From the NCBI GenBank assembly GCA_017408025.1, contig JAFQVJ010000011.1, positions 97,363-161,362 on the forward strand: a stretch of 64,000 bases of DNA, read 5' to 3'. Under the pieces are notes generated by a model that saw nothing but the letters and a program-made list of their open reading frames with translations, was not told the DNA's origin and searched no databases. The position numbers were made by a program, and so were the translations under genes. Origin of the DNA: Lachnospiraceae bacterium (GTDB taxonomy: Bacteria > Bacillota > Clostridia > Lachnospirales > Lachnospiraceae). Below are positions 15,595 through 23,359 of the stretch, one piece after another (the stretch's first letter is position 1; each line of letters opens with the position of its first letter).

Positions 15595-17190
15595 CTAACC
15601 CTGTAAATAGGCTTGGTATTCTTTGGTTTTCTCCATTACCCATACAGAAACGGCGTTTGTAATCCTGCTTTCCCATTCTTTCGGGCAGATATTGTTATTT
15701 TCTTCCGCCTGTAAAAGAATAGTATCCCTTACAACCTTTTGTATCATGTTGTACTGTGCTACTCCGTACTTGGCTTGCAAATACTTTGTAAAATCTAATC
15801 CTTTTTCGGCAGGCTCGGGTACATATTCCGGGTAATCACTCATATCCTGCTGCCCCGGCAGTTCCTCGTTATCCTCTTCCTCGGTGTCTACTGCTGCCAT
15901 AGGTGCATTTACAGGCTCATTCATAAAACCGCTTTCCTGTGTGGCTTCTCCTGTTTCCGTGTCGGTATTTTCTACCCCTTCCGGCGTATCATCATAAGCC
16001 AACATATCATTTTCAATCATTAACGCCACGATTTCCGCAAGGTCTGTATAGGCAATCAAGTAATTTTTCCAATTTTCGTCTATCAAGGTCATTCCCTCGG
16101 TGGAAAATCTGTAAATAAAGTGCTTTCCGCCCTCTAACTCTACCTTTGAGCCGTTAAATGATTTCTCAAAATGCTTTCTCAATGCCTTTTCAATGCCTGC
16201 GGTATCCTTTGCTTTAAATACTGCCCTGTTTGCTTCGCCCTTTAAAGCGTGTGTGATTGCTAATTGTGCCTGCTCTGCCTGTTCGTCCGTGATTTCCTCT
16301 TTTTGTTCCTGCTTCACGTCCTTAATGTGCAATTCTCCCTTATCCTCGTACTGCTTATAGGCGTTTGCCTGGTCCTCTTCGCTCAATCGGCTTAATTCGT
16401 GGGCGGTAGAAATACCGATATTGCCCTTTTCTAACTCCTGCTTAAATTCCGGGGATAAATTATTGTCTATTGCTTCCATTCTGCCAATCTGTGTAGTGGA
16501 CGTATTGAGGTATTCCGCCACAATTTCACGAATACGGCCCATTTTCTCCCTTTCGTAGCAAGGGCAATTAACGCCTTTTGCTTCCAAGTATGTAGCCTTG
16601 TCCTCTTCACTCATTCCCTCGCACTCGCAACCGTCTACGCAACGGAATTTACAACCTCGGCAGTAATCCCCGGCTTTGATTGCTTCTTTAATCTCGGTAT
16701 CAAGTGCTTTCTTATACTCGGTAAGGATTTCTTTTAATTCCTTTGCCTGCTGCACCTTTTCCCAATCGCTTAACTGTCTTGCGGTGGCATTTGTGAGAAT
16801 AAGGCTTAACTTATCCCTTATAGCGTCTGATTCCGTTTCAATGCGACAAGGTACATATCTGTACTCTTCCTTACCCTCTGCTATCAGCTTCAAACTTGCC
16901 AATCTACGGCGGTGTCCTGCGATAACCTCATACTTGCCGTGTGCTTCCGGCTTAACTACCAAATTCTGCTTGATACCGCCTAATAATTCGATAGCGTCCG
17001 CCAAATCGTTAATATCTTCGGTTGTATAGAAATTGTCTTTGCTCGGCATTAAATCCTCTGCGTCAATCATCACAATATCAAAGGTGCTTTCCTGTTTCTC
17101 TGCCGGTCCCTCTGCCTGTGTATTCTTTTCGGGTACTGCTGCCCCTTTGCTCTTTCCGTTCAATAAGTCATTAAGGTTAAATCCTGCCAT
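15595..17190 (-). CDS. parB: ParB-like partition protein with Cys-rich insertion
   Basis: This 531-residue protein has a ParB N-terminal CTPase domain (MIDAEDLMPSKDNF at 41-54; AGHRRRLASL at 91-100, the GERRxRA-type box), then a helix-turn-helix region (QIGRMEAIDNNLSPEF, GNIGISTAHELSRL, about 234-272). Between them is a segment with seven cysteines (177, 180, 184, 188, 190, 209, 211) that ordinary ParB lacks and that could bind zinc or iron-sulfur. The acidic linker after 400 and a C-terminal helical domain complete it. ParB loads on palindromic centromere sites and is moved by ParA. The ParA gene lies 1.1 kb upstream with four small genes between. It could also be a nucleoid-binding ParB-like regulator. 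Confidence 0.88.
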   Translation of the reverse strand: MAGFNLNDLLNGKSKGAAVPEKNTQAEGPAEKQESTFDIVMIDAEDLMPSKDNFYTTEDINDLADAIELLGGIKQNLVVKPEAHGKYEVIAGHRRRLASLKLIAEGKEEYRYVPCRIETESDAIRDKLSLILTNATARQLSDWEKVQQAKELKEILTEYKKALDTEIKEAIKAGDYCRGCKFRCVDGCECEGMSEEDKATYLEAKGVNCPCYEREKMGRIREIVAEYLNTSTTQIGRMEAIDNNLSPEFKQELEKGNIGISTAHELSRLSEEDQANAYKQYEDKGELHIKDVKQEQKEEITDEQAEQAQLAITHALKGEANRAVFKAKDTAGIEKALRKHFEKSFNGSKVELEGGKHFIYRFSTEGMTLIDENWKNYLIAYTDLAEIVALMIENDMLAYDDTPEGVENTDTETGEATQESGFMNEPVNAPMAAVDTEEEDNEELPGQQDMSDYPEYVPEPAEKGLDFTKYLQAKYGVAQYNMIQKVVRDTILLQAEENNNICPKEWESRITNAVSVWVMEKTKEYQAYLQG

Positions 17191-17554
17191 TTCCTTTTAC
17201 CTCTCTTTCCGCTCTGTGTGGTATTGCTACCTGTGATTCGTCCGCTCTGCTTACTTTCTCGCCTGCGATTCTCTTAATTATCTTTTCCGCCATTTCGTCC
17301 GCTACCATTCGTGCTACTACGTCCGTCTGCTCGTCAAGGCTTTTTCTACTTTCTATCTCATGCCGTAACTCTTCTATGTAACGGTCTGCTTCCATCAACC
17401 TATCCTCTAAGGCTCTGCGTTCCTCTCTAAGGCGGTTATATTCTTCTAAAGGGATTTCCACGGTCGGACCCTTAAACTGCCATTCAAGAAACGCCTTGTA
17501 TTCGTCTAACGGCACTTCCACGGTTGGCATTGCTACTACTTGTGCTTCGCTCAC
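17177..17554 (-). CDS. Small coiled-coil phage protein in the par block
   Basis: A 125-residue protein overlapping parB by 14 bases. It carries an imperfect repeat near its start (VEVPLDEYKAFLEW and VEIPLEEYNRLREE), then a long coiled coil (RALEDRLMEADRYIEELRHEIESR). No enzyme motif was seen. The tight overlaps on both sides suggest it is translated with parA and parB; a role in partition is only a guess. Confidence 0.7.
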   Translation of the reverse strand: MSEAQVVAMPTVEVPLDEYKAFLEWQFKGPTVEIPLEEYNRLREERRALEDRLMEADRYIEELRHEIESRKSLDEQTDVVARMVADEMAEKIIKRIAGEKVSRADESQVAIPHRAEREVKGNGRI

Positions 17555-17739
17555 TTTCTTTTACCTCTCTTTCTCGGTATGCAACCCTCGCAATCCTCGG
17601 TATCCCTTAATTTGCTGATTTTGCAACCGCCTGTATGCTGATACGCCTTTGTAATGTGCTTACTGCAATTTGTATTATCACATCTGCTATCGCAAAACAT
17701 AGGGTAATTGTCTGTATTGATAAAAATGATTCCTCCCAT
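17551..17739 (-). CDS. Small Cys-rich phage protein
   Basis: A 62-residue protein with seven cysteines (CDSRCDNTNC, GGCKISKL, DCEGCIP) and a basic tail, probably metal-binding. It shares ATGA-type overlaps with both neighbours. Function unknown. Confidence 0.6.
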   Translation of the reverse strand: MGGIIFINTDNYPMFCDSRCDNTNCSKHITKAYQHTGGCKISKLRDTEDCEGCIPRKRGKRK

Positions 17740-18017
17740 TATCTCCTACCTCCTGCTACCCTGCGATTTACAAAGGCGGGTATCTGTATTTCTCTTTGCG
17801 GTTTAGTGTCCGAATCGGTCACAATGCCTTTAATCTGCTGCATTAACACGCCTGCTACTTCCTCTACCGCCTTGCGTCTGCTTAACTCTTCCGCTGCCTG
17901 CTTTAATTCTGTTTGCAATCTGAAATTTTCCGCTATGATTGCGTTGTATTTCTCCACGGATATATTGATATAGTTACTTCCCTGTGTTCCAAACTCCTTT
18001 ACTGCTAAATTTGACAT
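17739..18017 (-). CDS. Small coiled-coil phage protein
   Basis: This 92-residue protein has ISVEKYNAIIAENFRLQTELKQ leading a short coiled coil, then VLMQQIKGIVTDSDTK, where VTDSDT is coded by dyad site 4. The pattern (hydrophobic strand, then coiled coil) resembles the 125-residue neighbour, so the two may be related. Function unknown. Confidence 0.65.
   Translation of the reverse strand: MSNLAVKEFGTQGSNYINISVEKYNAIIAENFRLQTELKQAAEELSRRKAVEEVAGVLMQQIKGIVTDSDTKPQREIQIPAFVNRRVAGGRR
17806..17822 (-). repeat. 17-bp dyad site 4 (candidate ParB site)
   Basis: GTGTCCGAATCGGTCAC on the plus strand, an exact match to sites 1 and 5. It lies between parA and parB, inside a small gene. Confidence 0.65.
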
Positions 18018-18053
18018 ACTCGCTACCTCCTGCTTATGATATTTTACTTTGCA

Positions 18054-18269
18054 CTATCTGTACTCTTTTCCTGTTTCTTTATCCCTTAGAACGATACGCC
18101 CTACCAACTCAAACCCTGCAAGGCTTATAATCTGCTTTAACATTGTGATAAGGCTTGTTACTGCTGCGTTACGCTCTCTTGCTTCCTGTCTTTCCTCCTT
18201 GGCAACCGCTCCTAATGCTTCGCCTGCCGTTGGGTCGGGATAACCCTCTTTGTTTCTGTAACCTCCCAT
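18054..18269 (-). CDS. Small phage protein directly after parA
   Basis: A 71-residue protein with a Glu/Arg-rich helix (AKEERQEARERNAAVTSLI) and a strand-rich end (FELVGRIVLRDKETGKEY). It starts one base after the parA stop. It may be the small partner gene often found in par operons, but there is no sequence proof. Confidence 0.6.
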   Translation of the reverse strand: MGGYRNKEGYPDPTAGEALGAVAKEERQEARERNAAVTSLITMLKQIISLAGFELVGRIVLRDKETGKEYR

Positions 18270-18270
18270 G

Positions 18271-19023
18271 CTATACCTCCAAATACTCTTTTACAAACGC
18301 CTTATAATCTCTAGCGGCCCCGGAACGTGGGGAATACTCCATAAGGCTTTCATTGGTAAATGTTACTTCGTCCGCTTTCTCTGTTCTGCGGATATGTGTT
18401 TTAAATACCGGGTAACGCTGATTCTGTAACCACTCTTCGCCCTGTCTGCATACATCACGGTTATAGAACATAGTCACAAGGCAACCCCTAAATTTTAATT
18501 TCGGGTTAAGCTGCTTTGCATTGTTTATCTGCTCTTCCAATTCGTCCATACCGTCAAAGGCGTATCCGTCAATCTTAATCGGTATAATAACTTCGTCTGC
18601 TGCCACAAGTGCATTGATAACCGATATATTTATATCCGGCGGACAATCAATAATACAGTAATCGTAATTATCCTTTACCCTCTCCAATTCCTTAGAAAGT
18701 ATTGTTGCCTGGTCCCTCTCTTCGTCCTTGATAACCATTAAATTAGCGGTCAAAAGGTGCATATTGGCAGGAATCGCATATAATCTCTCGGTCGCCGTTT
18801 CCTGCGTTACCTCTTCTATTGCCTGCTGCCCTGTCAGAATATCCGCAAGGCTCGGATTGTCGTAACTCCATACACCGCAAGCCTTGGATAAATTACCCTG
18901 CTTGTCGTTATCAATCACTAAAACCCTTTTGCCGTAATCTGTGGCTAAGATATGAGCCATATTGACCGTTGTTGTTGTTTTGGCACAACCGCCTTTCATG
19001 TTGATAATTGCTATTGTTTTCAT
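18271..19023 (-). CDS. parA: ParA-type partition ATPase
   Basis: This 250-residue protein is a Walker-type ParA. KGGCAKTT (residues 10-17) is the deviant Walker A with its signature lysine, VLVIDNDKQGNLS the A' region, and CIIDCPPDINIS the Walker B region. ParA binds DNA nonspecifically with ATP and is released by ParB, which moves replicon copies apart. It has no N-terminal HTH, so it is unlikely to repress its own operon in the manner of P1 ParA. The gene overlaps the preceding 90-residue gene by 4 bases. Confidence 0.93.
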   Translation of the reverse strand: MKTIAIINMKGGCAKTTTTVNMAHILATDYGKRVLVIDNDKQGNLSKACGVWSYDNPSLADILTGQQAIEEVTQETATERLYAIPANMHLLTANLMVIKDEERDQATILSKELERVKDNYDYCIIDCPPDINISVINALVAADEVIIPIKIDGYAFDGMDELEEQINNAKQLNPKLKFRGCLVTMFYNRDVCRQGEEWLQNQRYPVFKTHIRRTEKADEVTFTNESLMEYSPRSGAARDYKAFVKEYLEV

Positions 19024-19292
19024 TCGCCGTTACCTCCTGTTAATATTTTCTGTGCTTCTTTAAAATCAGCTTTCTTTAATGCTCTAAGCAGTTTCGCCCA
19101 TATTGCCCCGGCTTGCCTGCCTAACTCCTTACTCATAAACTCGTAATCTTCTTTGGTAAAAATGCTTCTGTTTTGCTTTATAAATTCTGCCATTATAAGC
19201 ATTTCAGTACCGCATAGGGTCTTTACTCCGTTTTTGAAATACTCCCTATCCTCTGCCGTCATTACCGCTTTATCCGTCTTTATATCTGCCAT
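19020..19292 (-). CDS. Small helical phage protein before parA
   Basis: This 90-residue helical protein (NRSIFTKEDYEFMSKELGRQ, AIWAKLLRALKKADF) overlaps parA by 4 bases and the Cys-rich gene before it by 13 bases. No domain was recognised; translational coupling with parA is likely. Confidence 0.65.
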   Translation of the reverse strand: MADIKTDKAVMTAEDREYFKNGVKTLCGTEMLIMAEFIKQNRSIFTKEDYEFMSKELGRQAGAIWAKLLRALKKADFKEAQKILTGGNGE

Positions 19293-19510
19293 ACCGTTTT
19301 ACCTCTATCAATCGGCTTTCCGCACTCGGGGCAGAAGTTTAAGGGTCTTGCCTTAAATCCTAAATGCCCTCTCCTGCGATTCTGCTTGTCGTATGTGCGT
19401 ATCACAATCTGCACTTTGGCTACTTTTGTCATTCCCAACGGCTTTTCCGCATTTCCCTTAAAAATCTCTGCGTTTTCCTCAATCTCTCTACACGTCTTGC
19501 ATTTCTTCAA
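19280..19510 (-). CDS. Small zinc-ribbon phage protein
   Basis: The protein starts at TTG 19510, which has AAAGGAGG 8 bases upstream, and has 76 residues. A CKTC pair near the start and CPECGKPIDRG near the end suggest a small zinc-binding domain. Function unknown. An upstream extension to 19552 is open but has no ribosome binding site. Confidence 0.65.
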   Translation of the reverse strand: MKKCKTCREIEENAEIFKGNAEKPLGMTKVAKVQIVIRTYDKQNRRRGHLGFKARPLNFCPECGKPIDRGKTVWQI

Positions 19511-19668
19511 GGCTCTTTCCTCCTTTGGTGTGCGTCTGCACACTTTATACAATCTCTAAGGCTTTAGGCACTCTATAAAGTGTGCAATAGCCTTTCTGTG
19601 GGTGGACTTCTTGGCATTAAATCCACCGCCTTTCTCGGCATTTGTGATAGACGTTGCAATTTTTCACA

Positions 19669-19854
19669 TTAAAAAAGTGCTAAAAACTTGTTGACCGACC
19701 GTACACGCTCTGGTATGGTGTACCCACCGCTATTTTTCCATTCTATCCCTGCTACGGCTATTGGCTTGCCCTCGTCAGAAAACAGGTTGCCGTCCTGTCT
19801 TGACGGCTCGGGGCGGTTGCCCCTGCCGTTTCGGCTATTTGCCGTTATGAAATT
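19669..19854 (-). other. Open frame without standard start in a 280-base gap
   Basis: Between the genes at 19280-19510 and 19835-20083, one minus frame is open from 19854 to TAA 19671-19669. It reads like protein (PSRQDGNLFSDEGKPIAVAG, EWKNSGGYTIPERVRSVNKF) but has no ATG, GTG or TTG start. It could be an extension of the upstream gene by frameshift near 19840, a gene with an AUA start, or a gene decayed at its 5' end. The AT-rich segment 19560-19670 shows no other coding. Confidence 0.3.
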
Positions 19855-20083
19855 CTATTTTCCAATCATCAACCTGTATAAACGGGATTTTTAAATATCC
19901 GTTGTCCGACCATACAGGAAGTTCCACCTTGCAACCAAAGTCTATTAAAATTCCTGCTAATGTGCTTGCACTTCCGTAATTTGTATGATTTCTATTATTG
20001 TCTTTCTGCTCTGCATAATCGTTTACATTGCTTGCACTTCTGTAAAGGTCTACTTTCAATTTTTCGATGTATAAATTATTCAT
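19835..20083 (-). CDS. Small phage protein behind the palindrome-controlled promoter
   Basis: An 82-residue protein starting MNNLYIEKLKVDLYRSASN, with strands GCKVELPVWSD and FIQVDDWKIEF. It is the first gene after the promoter at 20121-20149 and so heads the block leading into parA/parB. GGAGGTAATCGGTT precedes the ATG. No family recognised. Confidence 0.65.
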   Translation of the reverse strand: MNNLYIEKLKVDLYRSASNVNDYAEQKDNNRNHTNYGSASTLAGILIDFGCKVELPVWSDNGYLKIPFIQVDDWKIEFHNGK

Positions 20084-20120
20084 AACCGATTACCTCCGTT
20101 TGCTTTCCTTTGATGATTCT

Positions 20121-20149
20121 ATTATATACTTGTGCAAGTATAAAAGCAA
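20121..20149 (-). promoter_or_regulatory. Promoter with operator between -35 and -10
   Basis: On the minus strand TTGCTT (20149-20144) and TATAAT (20126-20121) are 17 bases apart. The palindrome TATACTTGCACAAGTATA fills the spacer, so a bound protein would block RNA polymerase. It points toward the 82-residue gene and the par block. Confidence 0.75.
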
Positions 20150-20223
20150 CCCGGGATAATTAACAAATATACTTGCATAAGTATATAATTTCTTTGTGCA
20201 TTTTGTATACTTGCACAAGTATT
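20125..20223. repeat. Three palindromic operators TATACTT-N4-AAGTATA
   Basis: Copies at 20125-20142 (TATACTTGTGCAAGTATA), 20168-20185 (TATACTTGCATAAGTATA) and 20206-20223 (TATACTTGCACAAGTATT) are spaced 43 and 38 bases apart. Equal arms and constant 4-base centres show a dimeric DNA-binding protein site. A fourth copy lies in the rep leader at 26617-26634. Confidence 0.8.
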
Positions 20224-20528
20224 TAATCCTGATTATGTGCTACAATCTTCTTTGCTTCCAATTCCTGCCGTTTTTCTTTCAAATACTGCATATATTCGCC
20301 GTAGGTCATGCCCGGCGGTACTATCTTCTGTTGTATCTGCCTTGCCTGCTGCACCTTACGGCTTAATACTGCTGCCTTGGTTTCCCTCTTGGGCGTTTCC
20401 TGCTTCGGTGGCTCTACCGCCACTATCCCTAACCGCCTTGCCTGTCTGTTCGGCTTTGTGGTATTGTATGTAATCCTGTTATCCTGCTTAAATGGTATTA
20501 CCTTGCGTTTGCTTTTCTTCTTTCCCAT
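20223..20528 (-). CDS. Small basic phage protein
   Basis: This ~101-residue protein starts at ATG 20528 (MGKKKSKRKVIPFKQDNR), preceded by GAAAGGGGCGG. It is very basic with a Gln-rich helix (RKVQQARQIQQKI) and ends PGMTYGEYMQYLKEKRQELE. Nucleic acid binding is plausible. It overlaps the preceding zinc-ribbon gene by about 40 bases. Confidence 0.65.
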   Translation of the reverse strand: MGKKKSKRKVIPFKQDNRITYNTTKPNRQARRLGIVAVEPPKQETPKRETKAAVLSRKVQQARQIQQKIVPPGMTYGEYMQYLKEKRQELEAKKIVAHNQD

Positions 20529-20742
20529 GCTTACCGCCCCTTTCCAATTCGTCCGCAATCTCTATAAGGCTTTCCATGCACTCCCTTATATTGCCGTCCG
20601 TTCCTGCCGTAATGCTTAAAATACTACTTATCTGCTTTAATCTCTTGATATGTTCGGGGGTAACTGCTGCCCGTTGTAAGCACTCCGGGCAGATTTCTAC
20701 AACCTCCAAGGCTTTTTTACCGCATACATGGCATTTACTCAT
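20488..20742 (-). CDS. Small zinc-ribbon phage protein
   Basis: An 84-residue protein with CHVCGKKALEVVEICPEC at the N-terminus, a clear two-CxxC zinc knuckle, then helices (RLKQISSILSITAG, ECMESLIEIADELER). The start ATG 20742 has GGAGTG upstream. Function unknown. Confidence 0.65.
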   Translation of the reverse strand: MSKCHVCGKKALEVVEICPECLQRAAVTPEHIKRLKQISSILSITAGTDGNIRECMESLIEIADELERGGKHGKEEKQTQGNTI

Positions 20743-20941
20743 TTTTTCTATCACTCCAAATTCTTTTTACTTCCTGCCACGTCAAAATAAATAACGCCGT
20801 GTATCCTATATTCGCATTTAAAACATAATGCACAAAACCGATAATAAGCATAAGCACAACGGCAATTACAAACGGTGTCAGCTTTTCTTTTACCCAAAAC
20901 TTAAATACCGCCTTATAAAAGGCTTTCGTTTTCTCTTTCAC
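20735..20941 (-). CDS. Small membrane protein of the prophage
   Basis: A 68-residue protein starting at GTG 20941 with GGAGGT 5 bases upstream. One or two hydrophobic segments are seen (PFVIAVVLMLIIGFVHYVL and GYTALFILTW). It lies between the methyltransferase and the zinc-ribbon gene. Function unknown. Confidence 0.65.
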   Translation of the reverse strand: MKEKTKAFYKAVFKFWVKEKLTPFVIAVVLMLIIGFVHYVLNANIGYTALFILTWQEVKRIWSDRKNE

Positions 20942-22523
20942 TCGCTACCTCCAACAATCCTAATACGTCTAAAATGCCTAAATAGACCCTTTCCGCACAA
21001 AATACGCATATACTGTTGCCTATTGCCCTATAACGTGCCGTATCGGCTATTTCCGTGCCGTCTGCACCGTATTTAGTCCAATTATCCGGGTATCCCTGTA
21101 ACCTCTCGCACTCAACCGGGGTTAATCGGCGTATGATGTATATTATTTTCTGTACGGCTTTCTTTAAAATGTCCTTTATGCTCTTAGGCTTGTTAGGGAT
21201 ACTCTCCTTTGTCCTGTGGCTCTCGGTTACTATGGTTTCCGACCCTCCGCCGTAAGACCCCCCCGCTGCCCTCAAAGTGCCGTTAATCTCCGTTTCACGG
21301 TATCCGCCGTGTTGGTTTTCCTCAAAGGCTCTTTTATCGGTGCTTACCACTAAAGGCGTATCCCCTCTAATGGTGCTATTTTGGTCTGTCGTGAGTGTTC
21401 CGCTTGTTTGGCTCTCCCTGTATCCGTGGTGTTGGTAGGCTTCATAGAATACGCTATGTACGTCCGCCGTGGTAAGTGTCGGGCATGGTCCCCCAACCTC
21501 TCCAACGCCTAATCCGTTGCTTGCCTTATTCCGGGTCACTTCATCACGCAAAGGTATAACGCTTTTCTTTTCGATAAATACCGCTTCTTTTCCGCCTGTC
21601 ATAAGGGTAGGTGCTTGACCGTCTTTAAATCCTAATCCTTTGCCCTCTCCGCCTTGGTTATATACAAATCCTGCTGCCGTTCTTTCTTCGTGCATTACGC
21701 AAGGAATCTGACCGCCTGCACTTCCCATATTCTGTAACAGGGTAGGGGTTTTGTCCTCAAACGTCCTTACCACGCTATCAGCGTGTGCAAAATCAAGACC
21801 TAAAACCTCCCCCCCTCGGCTACTTTCTGCTCTAAGGCTATTCGTAGGTTGTCCGGCAGCGTCCGCCCTTTCGCCTTTGCTCTTCGGAGTATACCCAAGC
21901 AGGCTTTCGGACTTAAATAATATTTCTGCTGCACGTTGTCCTCCAAAATCTCCGACAAGGTAGATTCTCTTTCTACGTTGGGGTACTCCCCAAAATTGAG
22001 CGTCAAGCACTCTCCATGCTGCGTCAACTGCCCCCCCTCTAACCATTCCTGCGGTTGCCCATTTACCACTTGCAGGCATTGGAATATCGGTTTTTGTGAT
22101 TTTTTCAAGCACGGTTCTAAAATCTTCTCCGTCTGCTGATGAAAAAGCACCGGGTACGTTCTCCCAAATAATGAAAGTTGGATATTTTCCATTTGTTGCT
22201 AACCTCATTTCCTCTATAATTCTGATTGCTTCCAAGAATAACCCGGACCGGTTGCCCTCTAGTCCTTTTCGTTGTCCTGCTATGCTTAAATCTTGGCAAG
22301 GACTACCGAAAGTGATTATATCCACGGGTTGTATTTCGTCGCCTTTAAGTTCCGTTACGCTTCCAACGTGCATAACGTCCTTAAATCGGTATCGTGTAAT
22401 ATCTATGCAACTTGGCTCTATCTCGGCGGCCCAAATAGGCTTTATCTTGCCTGTAAGCTGTGCTGCATAGCAGAAACCGCCGATACCGTCAAATAGGCTT
22501 CCTAATGTCAATTCTGCTGCCAC
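20913..22523 (-). CDS. C5-cytosine DNA methyltransferase
   Basis: The 536-residue enzyme transfers a methyl group from S-adenosylmethionine to C5 of cytosine. Motif I (LFDGIGGFCYA), motif IV with catalytic Cys76 (GSPCQDLS), motif VI (IIWENVPGAF), motif VIII (PQRRKRIYLVGDF) and the C-terminal RRLTPVECERLQGYP and RAIGNSICV are all present. The target recognition region of about 230-450 has repeated Thr/Gly-rich segments, perhaps more than one recognition module. No cognate restriction nuclease was seen, so it likely protects phage DNA. Start is GTG 22523 after GAAAGGAGCGG. Three runs of seven G lie in the gene (21248-21267, 21809-21817 and 22031-22037 regions). Confidence 0.93.
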   Translation of the reverse strand: MAAELTLGSLFDGIGGFCYAAQLTGKIKPIWAAEIEPSCIDITRYRFKDVMHVGSVTELKGDEIQPVDIITFGSPCQDLSIAGQRKGLEGNRSGLFLEAIRIIEEMRLATNGKYPTFIIWENVPGAFSSADGEDFRTVLEKITKTDIPMPASGKWATAGMVRGGAVDAAWRVLDAQFWGVPQRRKRIYLVGDFGGQRAAEILFKSESLLGYTPKSKGERADAAGQPTNSLRAESSRGGEVLGLDFAHADSVVRTFEDKTPTLLQNMGSAGGQIPCVMHEERTAAGFVYNQGGEGKGLGFKDGQAPTLMTGGKEAVFIEKKSVIPLRDEVTRNKASNGLGVGEVGGPCPTLTTADVHSVFYEAYQHHGYRESQTSGTLTTDQNSTIRGDTPLVVSTDKRAFEENQHGGYRETEINGTLRAAGGSYGGGSETIVTESHRTKESIPNKPKSIKDILKKAVQKIIYIIRRLTPVECERLQGYPDNWTKYGADGTEIADTARYRAIGNSICVFCAERVYLGILDVLGLLEVASERENESLL

Positions 22524-22524
22524 G

Positions 22525-22743
22525 TTACCGCTCCTTTCTTCGTTTTCGTTGCTTCTTTTCTTCCTGCTCTTTCCTGTATCTTTCCAAATACTCTAACTGC
22601 TCTTTGTCCTCTTCCTCTTTGTAGTATTTCCACGCTTCGGATTGTGTAGCTTTGTCTATTGCCCGGACATACAGGACGGATACAGGCACAACGCAAATTA
22701 TTATGATTAAGATAATTGCTATTGTATTTGTCATTCCTGCCAA
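22525..22743 (-). CDS. Small membrane-anchored phage protein
   Basis: A 72-residue protein with one N-terminal membrane helix (IAIILIIIICVVPVSVLYV) and a long charged cytoplasmic helix rich in E, K and R. It starts with a 13-base overlap with the preceding gene. Function unknown. Confidence 0.65.
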   Translation of the reverse strand: MAGMTNTIAIILIIIICVVPVSVLYVRAIDKATQSEAWKYYKEEEDKEQLEYLERYRKEQEEKKQRKRRKER

Positions 22744-23024
22744 TCCTCCATTTTTAAAATCCTCTGCCTTTGGTTTTCTATGGTCTGCTTCATTTCCTCA
22801 ATCTGATAAGGCAATACGTCCGCATTTTCAAACATATAAAGGACTTCGACCGCCCGGGCAACCTCTACGCCTGCTTTAAGCCTTGGCTTTTTCGTTTTCG
22901 GGTCAATCTCTGTAAGCCTGCGGTTTTTAGGTTTCTTTTTTTTCTTTGACGGTCCAGGCATTGCCTTTTTCATCATGCCGTAATACGGTATCTCTGCCCC
23001 TAAGATTCTGCCGATTCCTGCCAT
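22731..23024 (-). CDS. Small basic phage protein
   Basis: A 97-residue protein with a strongly basic centre (PSKKKKKPKNRRLTEID) and a C-terminal helix (QIEEMKQTIENQRQRILKME). It overlaps both neighbours. No domain recognised. Confidence 0.6.
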   Translation of the reverse strand: MAGIGRILGAEIPYYGMMKKAMPGPSKKKKKPKNRRLTEIDPKTKKPRLKAGVEVARAVEVLYMFENADVLPYQIEEMKQTIENQRQRILKMEDWQE

Positions 23025-23356
23025 TGTGTGTTATCCTCCGCCTGCTGCCCTGCCGTATCCTCTGCCTGTAACTTCTCCCAAAGAATCGGCAATAAAATTT
23101 TAGGTGCTGACATCATGTGTGCTATGGTCGGTGCTTCTACGATACGGTCGCACATTTGTATATATACCTCTGCTGCCGTGGCGGTTTTAATCCAATCCGG
23201 CGTTTTGCTTATGGATTGCTTGTATATATGCGATTCCTTGTATTTCTCCGCCAATTCCTTAATGATTTCTTTTGCACGGTCTGAAAAATCGACCTTTCCG
23301 CCCTCTTCAATTTCCGCAATCTCTAGCAACTCTATAACTAAGTCCTTTTCGCTCAT
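23000..23356 (-). CDS. Small helical phage protein
   Basis: A 118-residue, mostly helical protein (DRAKEIIKELAEKYKES, AAEVYIQMCDRIVEA, HMMSAPKILLPILWEKL). It overlaps the next gene by 25 bases and follows the RecU-like gene by 3 bases. Function unknown. Confidence 0.6.
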   Translation of the reverse strand: MSEKDLVIELLEIAEIEEGGKVDFSDRAKEIIKELAEKYKESHIYKQSISKTPDWIKTATAAEVYIQMCDRIVEAPTIAHMMSAPKILLPILWEKLQAEDTAGQQAEDNTQWQESAES

Positions 23357-23359
23357 TTT

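Noticed and set aside
20125-20223. CRISPR-like short repeats
   Set aside because: Only three palindromic copies with unequal AT-rich spacing, one of them located within a promoter; they are operators. No CRISPR array was seen anywhere in the window.
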